A DNA stretch of 10,996 nt. It comes from Paenibacillaceae bacterium UBA6304. GTDB taxonomy: Bacteria > Bacillota > Bacilli > Paenibacillales > Paenibacillaceae. The notes below the pieces were generated by a model that ran no database searches, had not been told where the DNA came from, and saw nothing but the letters and a program-made list of their open reading frames with translations. The translations under genes were made by a program, and so were the position numbers. The stretch is from NCBI GenBank assembly GCA_002439285.1, contig DJTQ01000228.1, forward strand, positions 1-10,996, written 5' to 3'. Shown piece after piece: positions 6,893 to 10,996 of the stretch (the first letter of the stretch is position 1; every line of letters begins with the position of its first letter).

Positions 6893-7867
6893 ATGTCTTT
6901 TAAAGAAATTGTCGGGCAGGAGGCGGCGAAGCAGTTACTGCAAAGCGGCCTCCGCCAGAATCGCATATCTCATGCCTATATATTTAGCGGTCCACCGGGC
7001 AGTGGACAGAAGGAAATGGCTATGGCCTTTGTCCAGGCTCTCTTCTGCACGGAGGGCGGGGACGATGCCTGCGGCGAATGTCTGGAGTGCCGGAAAGTGC
7101 TGCACGGCAATCATCCCGATCTGAATCAAATCGCTCCGGACGGGGCTACCATTAAAATTGACCAGATCCGTGAACTGCAACGAATTTTCTCTTACCGTTC
7201 GAAGAGCGGAAACCCAAAGGCATACATTATTGACCATGCGGACAAAATGACCGTGCAAGCGGCGAACAGCTTATTGAAGTTTTTAGAAGAACCGCCTTCA
7301 CCCGCGGTAGCAATTCTGCTCTCGGATAATGGACGGGCCTTGCTGCCTACGATTCAATCCAGGGCACAGTGGGTACCATTCTTGCCGCTTGATCCGGAGC
7401 AGATGCTCCAAATGTTATCGGGCGAGGGGTTCCCGGTGGCGCTATCCAGGCCTGCCGTACATGTGGCGGCTGGACCTGAGGCTTGCCGTGAACTATTGCG
7501 TCAGAATTGGTTTGCAGAAATTAGAAACGTAGTGTTACAATTAGGGAAGGAAACCGCTGGCCGTGGCGGGTCTCCTTTAGTTACAGCGCAGCAAAGTGTC
7601 ATCAAAGCTGGGTTAGGCGAGCATTTGGACATGCTGTTTGACCTTTTCCATTTGTGGTTCAAGGACATGCTCCATGCGCTCTATCATAGACATGATCAAA
7701 TCGTTTTCATAGATGAACTGGATTTTATCGTTAAACAAGCCTTTTCCCGCAGTGCGGCACAGTGGATTGATGCGATGGCGCTTGCGGCGGAGAGCAAGAA
7801 GAAGCTTCGTCAGAACATGAACGGCCAACTCTGTCTCGAACAGTTCCTGATCGGCATCGGCGGATAA
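6893..7867 (+). CDS. holB: DNA polymerase III subunit delta' (clamp loader)
   Basis: The product has 324 residues and belongs to the clamp-loader AAA+ family. In the clamp loader, delta' acts as the rigid stator that helps place the beta clamp on DNA. FKEIVGQEAAKQLLQ opens domain I. GPPGSGQKE (33-41) is a degenerate Walker A with Q in place of the catalytic lysine position, which agrees with delta' not hydrolysing ATP. A zinc module follows with C52-x7-C60-x2-C63-x2-C66. YIIDHADKMTVQAANSLLKFLEEPP is the Walker B/sensor region. LLPTIQSRAQ holds the usual SRC-motif site, here with SRA. AAAGG (6876-6880) is about 12 bases before the ATG; an ATG at 6886 is out of frame. Confidence 0.93.
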   Translation: MSFKEIVGQEAAKQLLQSGLRQNRISHAYIFSGPPGSGQKEMAMAFVQALFCTEGGDDACGECLECRKVLHGNHPDLNQIAPDGATIKIDQIRELQRIFSYRSKSGNPKAYIIDHADKMTVQAANSLLKFLEEPPSPAVAILLSDNGRALLPTIQSRAQWVPFLPLDPEQMLQMLSGEGFPVALSRPAVHVAAGPEACRELLRQNWFAEIRNVVLQLGKETAGRGGSPLVTAQQSVIKAGLGEHLDMLFDLFHLWFKDMLHALYHRHDQIVFIDELDFIVKQAFSRSAAQWIDAMALAAESKKKLRQNMNGQLCLEQFLIGIGG

Positions 7868-7917
7868 ACGCAGATGTTGCAGGCCGGAGCCAAGGCGCTT
7901 CGGACAGATAAACTTCT

Positions 7918-7942
7918 CCCGTGCAAGAACATGGGTTTTTTT
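7918..7942 (+). terminator. Terminator-like hairpin between holB and ricT
   Basis: CCCGTG (7918-7923) pairs with CATGGG (7930-7935), six pairs with one G-U, around the loop CAAGAA, followed by seven T (7936-7942). The shape is that of a weak intrinsic terminator or attenuator. It lies in the gap between the holB stop and the re-assigned ricT start at 7985, inside what is otherwise one operon. Confidence 0.45.
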
Positions 7943-7970
7943 AAGAGTCACCAGGTTTTTATAGGTATAC

Positions 7971-7977
7971 AAGGGGG
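7971..7977 (+). promoter_or_regulatory. Ribosome binding site that fixes the ricT start
   Basis: AAGGGGG ends 7 bases before TTG 7985. This is the only strong ribosome binding site in the holB-ricT interval and places the start at TTG rather than at the ATG at 7874. Confidence 0.75.
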
Positions 7978-7984
7978 TAAGTTT

Positions 7985-8785
7985 TTGTACACTGTAGTAG
8001 GCGTCCGTTTTAAAAAAGCGGGCAAAATATATTACTTTGATCCGTTAGAGCTACCTGTTGAGAAGGATCACAGTGTTATTGTCGAAACGGCGCGCGGGAT
8101 CGAATACGGAAAAGTGGTTGTTGGCAAGAAGCAGGTCGGGGAGAACGATGTAGTCCTTCCGCTGAAAAAGGTGATCCGTATCGCCGACGAGTCCGATGCT
8201 CGTGTTGTAGAGGAGAATAAGTTTGCGGCAAAAAACGCATTTGCCACATGTTTAAATAAAATTAAAGACCATGATCTCAAGATGAAATTGGTCGACGTGG
8301 AATTTACGTTTGACCGCAATAAAATTATTTTTTACTTTACGGCGGAGGGTCGGGTCGATTTTCGCGAATTGGTTAAGGATTTGGCCAGCATCTTCCGGAC
8401 ACGGATTGAACTGCGGCAAATTGGCGTCAGAGACGAGGCCAAGATGCTTGGCGGGATCGGTCCTTGTGGACGGGTGCTCTGCTGCTCATCCTGGCTCGGT
8501 GATTTTGAGCCGGTGTCCATCAAGATGGCCAAGGATCAGAGCTTATCGCTTAATCCAACCAAGATTTCGGGATTATGCGGACGATTAATGTGTTGCCTGA
8601 AATTTGAGCATGATAATTACGAAAGCGTGAAGGAAGAGCTTCCTTCCGTAGGAAAGATGGTCGTCACCTCGCTGGGAGACGGGAAAGTGGTTGGTCTAAA
8701 CGCCGGAGCGCGTACGGTTCATGTGCAGTTGTTTGAAGTCGGCAAAGTCAAGGAGCTGCCGCTTGATGATGTCGTTATAAAATAG
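7985..8785 (+). CDS. ricT: RicT (YaaT), PSP1-domain subunit of the RicAFT Y-complex
   Basis: The product has 266 residues from TTG 7985, close to the size of B. subtilis YaaT. The family begins near Y-x-VVGVRFKKAGKIYYFDP, which is what follows this start. The frame stays open to an ATG at 7874, but those 37 residues show no family sequence and cover the terminator-like hairpin. With this start the cysteine-rich segment holds C161, C166, C167 (GPCGRVLCCSSW) and C198, C203, C204 (GLCGRLMCCLKFE), the region that supplies Fe-S ligands in RicT. With RicA and RicF it forms a complex that carries [4Fe-4S] clusters and directs RNase Y to mature selected mRNAs; loss impairs sporulation, competence and biofilm formation. 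The C-terminal PSP1 domain is complete. The neighbours holB and yabA match the conserved order. Confidence 0.92.
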   Translation: MYTVVGVRFKKAGKIYYFDPLELPVEKDHSVIVETARGIEYGKVVVGKKQVGENDVVLPLKKVIRIADESDARVVEENKFAAKNAFATCLNKIKDHDLKMKLVDVEFTFDRNKIIFYFTAEGRVDFRELVKDLASIFRTRIELRQIGVRDEAKMLGGIGPCGRVLCCSSWLGDFEPVSIKMAKDQSLSLNPTKISGLCGRLMCCLKFEHDNYESVKEELPSVGKMVVTSLGDGKVVGLNAGARTVHVQLFEVGKVKELPLDDVVIK

Positions 8786-8834
8786 AAGTTGTTCAAGAAA
8801 GACTTTAGAGAATGAATGACTCTGGGGTGGGAAC

Positions 8835-9206
8835 TTGGAGAATAAAGATATTTTCAATCATATGCAAGAGCTGGAAACACAAATGGGAAAGGTTCACGGC
8901 CAATTTAGCACGCTTATGCTGGAGGTCAAGAGGCTGCTTGAAGAGAATCAGCAGCTTCGCCTTGAGAACGAGAAGATGCGCAAAATTCTGAAGGGGGAGA
9001 GCAAAGAAGGCAAAGCGCCTTTGCTATCTCCGGTTCAATCCGCTCCTTTGCTGATTGAAGGAAGCGAAGCGATCGATATCGTTGGTGAAGGGTACGATAA
9101 TCTGGCGCGCCTGTATCATGAAGGTTTCCATATTTGCAATGTCTATTACGGACATTTGCGGACGGAAGGCGATTGCCTGTTCTGCTTATCTTTTTTGAAT
9201 AAATAA
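8835..9206 (+). CDS. yabA: Replication initiation control protein YabA
   Basis: The product has 123 residues, the usual family size. YabA bridges DnaA and the DnaN clamp and restrains new rounds of replication. Residues about 5-53 form a long heptad-rich coiled coil ([22 protein letters not shown]), the tetramerisation part. A variable linker (about 54-80) leads to the conserved C-terminal zinc module, [18 protein letters not shown]... [13 protein letters not shown], with H99, C101, C114 and C117 as likely zinc ligands. The start is TTG 8835, since the family begins with a short acidic/lysine lead and GGGGTGG (8824-8830) lies just upstream. It ends the tmk-to-yabA run, followed by a strong terminator. 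Confidence 0.94.
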   Translation: MENKDIFNHMQELETQMGKVHGQFSTLMLEVKRLLEENQQLRLENEKMRKILKGESKEGKAPLLSPVQSAPLLIEGSEAIDIVGEGYDNLARLYHEGFHICNVYYGHLRTEGDCLFCLSFLNK

Positions 9207-9208
9207 CG

Positions 9209-9239
9209 AACCGTAGGGATGTCTCCTACGGTTTTTTTT
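9209..9239 (+). terminator. Strong intrinsic terminator after yabA
   Basis: AACCGTAGG (9209-9217) pairs perfectly with CCTACGGTT (9225-9233) around a 7-base loop, and the run of eight T (9232-9239) completes it. It ends the yaaO/tmk-to-yabA transcript, three bases after the yabA stop. Confidence 0.92.
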
Positions 9240-9291
9240 AGAAATATATATTTTTGCGTATATAAATTATGTAGAGAACGGAAGATCGAAA

Positions 9292-10050
9292 TTGAAGAAT
9301 GAAGTAGAATTGCATGATCAAGAGCGGGTTGATTATCTATTGACCCATGAGCTCGGTATTATTCAAAGTGAGGAGGTTTTCAGTTTCTCGATGGACGCTG
9401 TTTTGCTGGCCCGTTTCGCGCAAGTTCCGAAACACGGCAAAATCCTTGATTTGTGTACCGGAAATGGGGTGATCCCGCTGTTGCTTTCGACCAGCACGAA
9501 GGCTAAGATTGAAGGCATTGAGATACAGCCCCGGCTTGCGGACATGGCGCGACGGAGTGTAGAGATGAACGGATTAGGGGACCAAATTAATATCCGCGAA
9601 GGCGATTTGCGGGAGTTGGTTCAAGAGACGGGACATGGAGCTTACGACGCCATCACGGTAAATCCCCCTTATATGCCGCTTACCGGCGGGGATTTAAAAG
9701 TAAATACCCATCAAGCGATAGCCCGTCATGAACTTCACTGCACTTTAGAGGACGTTATTTCCGCTTCGATGCGGCTAGTGCGCCCCGGCGGAAAGGTAAC
9801 GATGGTACATAAGCCACAACGACTTGGGGAAATCCTGACCGTATTCCGTCAATATCGGCTGGAACCGAAGCGGCTTCGATTCGTGCATCCGCGGGCGGGA
9901 GCTGAGGCGAACATGGTGTTGATCGAGGCACTGCGTGACGGCAAGCCGGATGTTCGAGTCATGCCGCCATTAATTGTTTATGACGAGCTAGGGAAATATT
10001 GTCCGGAGATTATGAATATCTACTATGGACCAAAAGAGGGAAGAACATGA
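9292..10050 (+). CDS. trmN6: tRNA1(Val) A37 N6-methyltransferase family protein (YabB, TrmN6)
   Basis: The product has 252 residues and belongs to the YfiC/TrmN6 family of Rossmann-fold, SAM-dependent methyltransferases that modify A37 N6 of tRNA1(Val) (E. coli YfiC). Motif I is DLCTGNG (53-59), an acidic residue ends strand 2 (GIEIQP, E77), and NPPY (124-127) is the N6-adenine catalytic motif. An N-terminal lead, FSFSMDAVLLARFA, is typical. The start is TTG 9292, with GGAAG (9280-9284) 7 bases upstream. Since a terminator lies at 9209-9239, it needs its own promoter; the AT-rich stretch 9240-9270 contains TATAAA (9261-9266) but no good -35, so the promoter is unproven. The tRNA specificity is inferred from the family. 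Confidence 0.9.
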   Translation: MKNEVELHDQERVDYLLTHELGIIQSEEVFSFSMDAVLLARFAQVPKHGKILDLCTGNGVIPLLLSTSTKAKIEGIEIQPRLADMARRSVEMNGLGDQINIREGDLRELVQETGHGAYDAITVNPPYMPLTGGDLKVNTHQAIARHELHCTLEDVISASMRLVRPGGKVTMVHKPQRLGEILTVFRQYRLEPKRLRFVHPRAGAEANMVLIEALRDGKPDVRVMPPLIVYDELGKYCPEIMNIYYGPKEGRT

Positions 10051-10934
10051 GCATAAGCATTCAAAAAAGTTTCGATGAACGTTCTAATGAAGAGCGAGGG
10101 AAATTGTATCTCGTCGCCACACCGATAGGAAATTTGGAGGATATGACGTACCGTGCAGTGAGAACGCTTCAGGAGGCCGATATTATAGCAGCCGAGGATA
10201 CACGGCAGACCCGAAAATTATTGACTCACTTTGAAATTTCTCCAGGTAAGTTGCTCAGCTATCATGAACATAACAAGGCGGCGAGTGGACCTGAATTAAT
10301 ACGCTTTATAATAGAAGGAAAAAATTTGGCTCTGGTCAGCGATGCTGGTCTCCCGGCCATTTCCGACCCAGGCAGTGATCTTGTAAAACTGGCGCTGGAG
10401 AAGGGGATTTCGGTCATTCCAATTCCTGGAGCCAATGCGGCATTGTCCGCGCTGATCGTGTCCGGGCTACCTACCGAGCGGTTTCAATTTGTCGGATTTT
10501 TGCCGCGGGATCATAAAGACAGGGATCAACTGCTTATCTCGCTGCAGGATGAGGAAAGTACGCTTCTATTCTATGAGTCCCCTCACCGGGTTATCAAAAC
10601 GTTGGAATCTATGCTGAAGGCGTGGGGTGACCGAGAAGTCGTATTGGCGCGGGAGTTGACAAAGCGTTACGAAGAAATGGCTAGAGGCTTACTGAGCGAG
10701 TCTATTGCATGGCTGGACGAACATCCACCGCTTGGCGAATATTGTATCGTGGTTGCCGGTGCACACCCGGAAGAGGTGAAGGAACGGAAGGACGCCTGGT
10801 GGCAGTCTTTATCGGTTGAGGAGCACGTTCTTCATTATGAGGAGAAAGAGAATCTTCCCCGCAAAGATGCTATGAAAAAAGTTGCAGGAGATCGGGGCGT
10901 ATCCAAACGGGATATCTATAAAGAGCTATTGTAA
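10047..10934 (+). CDS. rsmI: 16S rRNA (cytidine-1402-2'-O)-methyltransferase RsmI
   Basis: The product has 295 residues. RsmI puts the 2'-O-methyl on C1402 in the decoding centre, next to the N4-methyl added by RsmH. The tetrapyrrole-methylase fold is clear: LYLVATPIGNLEDMTYRAV (20-38), AEDTRQTRKLL, SDAGLPAISDPGSDLV, IPIPGANAALSALIVSGLPTERF and FYESPHRV. GAGGG (10036-10040) precedes the ATG by 6 bases. The start codon overlaps the trmN6 stop as ATGA (10047-10050), so translation is coupled. A longer frame to 9999 would only add residues inside trmN6. In B. subtilis yazA (GIY-YIG) lies between these two genes; it is absent here. Nothing clear is seen in the 62 bases after the stop. Confidence 0.95.
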   Translation: MSISIQKSFDERSNEERGKLYLVATPIGNLEDMTYRAVRTLQEADIIAAEDTRQTRKLLTHFEISPGKLLSYHEHNKAASGPELIRFIIEGKNLALVSDAGLPAISDPGSDLVKLALEKGISVIPIPGANAALSALIVSGLPTERFQFVGFLPRDHKDRDQLLISLQDEESTLLFYESPHRVIKTLESMLKAWGDREVVLARELTKRYEEMARGLLSESIAWLDEHPPLGEYCIVVAGAHPEEVKERKDAWWQSLSVEEHVLHYEEKENLPRKDAMKKVAGDRGVSKRDIYKELL

Positions 10935-10996
10935 CTATATAAGATGAAGAGACCTAATAGATGGGGGGCAAGTCCGTAAAATGTTCCTACGATCGC

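Noticed and set aside
7874..7984. N-terminal extension of ricT from ATG 7874
   Set aside because: It has no family similarity, contains the terminator-like hairpin, and a much better ribosome binding site serves TTG 7985, after which the family sequence begins at once.

Overview
The window looks like a low-to-mid GC, spore-forming Firmicute, most likely Paenibacillus or a close relative. The right two thirds carries the conserved Bacillales block csfB(gin) - yaaO - tmk - darA(yaaQ) - yaaR - holB - ricT(yaaT) - yabA - yabB(trmN6) - rsmI in its expected order and all on the + strand. The sporulation gene csfB/gin and the initiation regulator yabA argue for an endospore former. The Paenibacillus assignment rests on gene order and on the style of the short intergenic palindromes, so it is an inference.

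Left part (1-3250): a 635-base stretch with no convincing gene opens with the 3' half of a probable terminator and a cluster of four 27-base imperfect palindromes. Three accessory genes follow. The first encodes a secreted protein with a copper-amine-oxidase-like N-terminal (stalk) domain and a DUF4163/DUF3298 (RsiV-like) C-terminal part. The second encodes a small lipoprotein of unknown function, ended by a strong terminator. The third, on the - strand, encodes a four-helix membrane protein of unknown function. This segment is lineage-specific cargo next to the core block.

Core block (3253-10934): csfB/gin (anti-sigma-G factor) ends in its own terminator. A good sigma-A-type promoter (TTGCCC-18-TACAAT) then leads into yaaO (PLP-dependent Orn/Lys/Arg decarboxylase family), whose stop overlaps the tmk start region. 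tmk (dTMP kinase), darA (cyclic-di-AMP receptor), yaaR, holB (DNA polymerase III delta'), ricT (Fe-S subunit of the RicAFT/Y-complex) and yabA (DnaA/DnaN-binding inhibitor of initiation) run to a strong terminator at 9209-9239. yabB/trmN6 (tRNA m6A methyltransferase) and rsmI (16S rRNA C1402 2'-O-methyltransferase) follow as an ATGA-overlapping pair. The block joins dNTP supply, replication (clamp loading, control of initiation), c-di-AMP sensing, RNA processing and RNA modification.

Most of the window is an ordinary housekeeping region, and I see no convincing new defence or mobile system. The points worth a second look are the regularly spaced palindromes at the left edge, a sharply GC-rich core inside yaaO (up to about 80% G+C against about 43% later in the same gene), the purine-rich N-terminal extension of YaaO, a terminator-like hairpin in the holB-ricT gap just upstream of a re-assigned ricT start, and the very high share of non-ATG starts in the operon.
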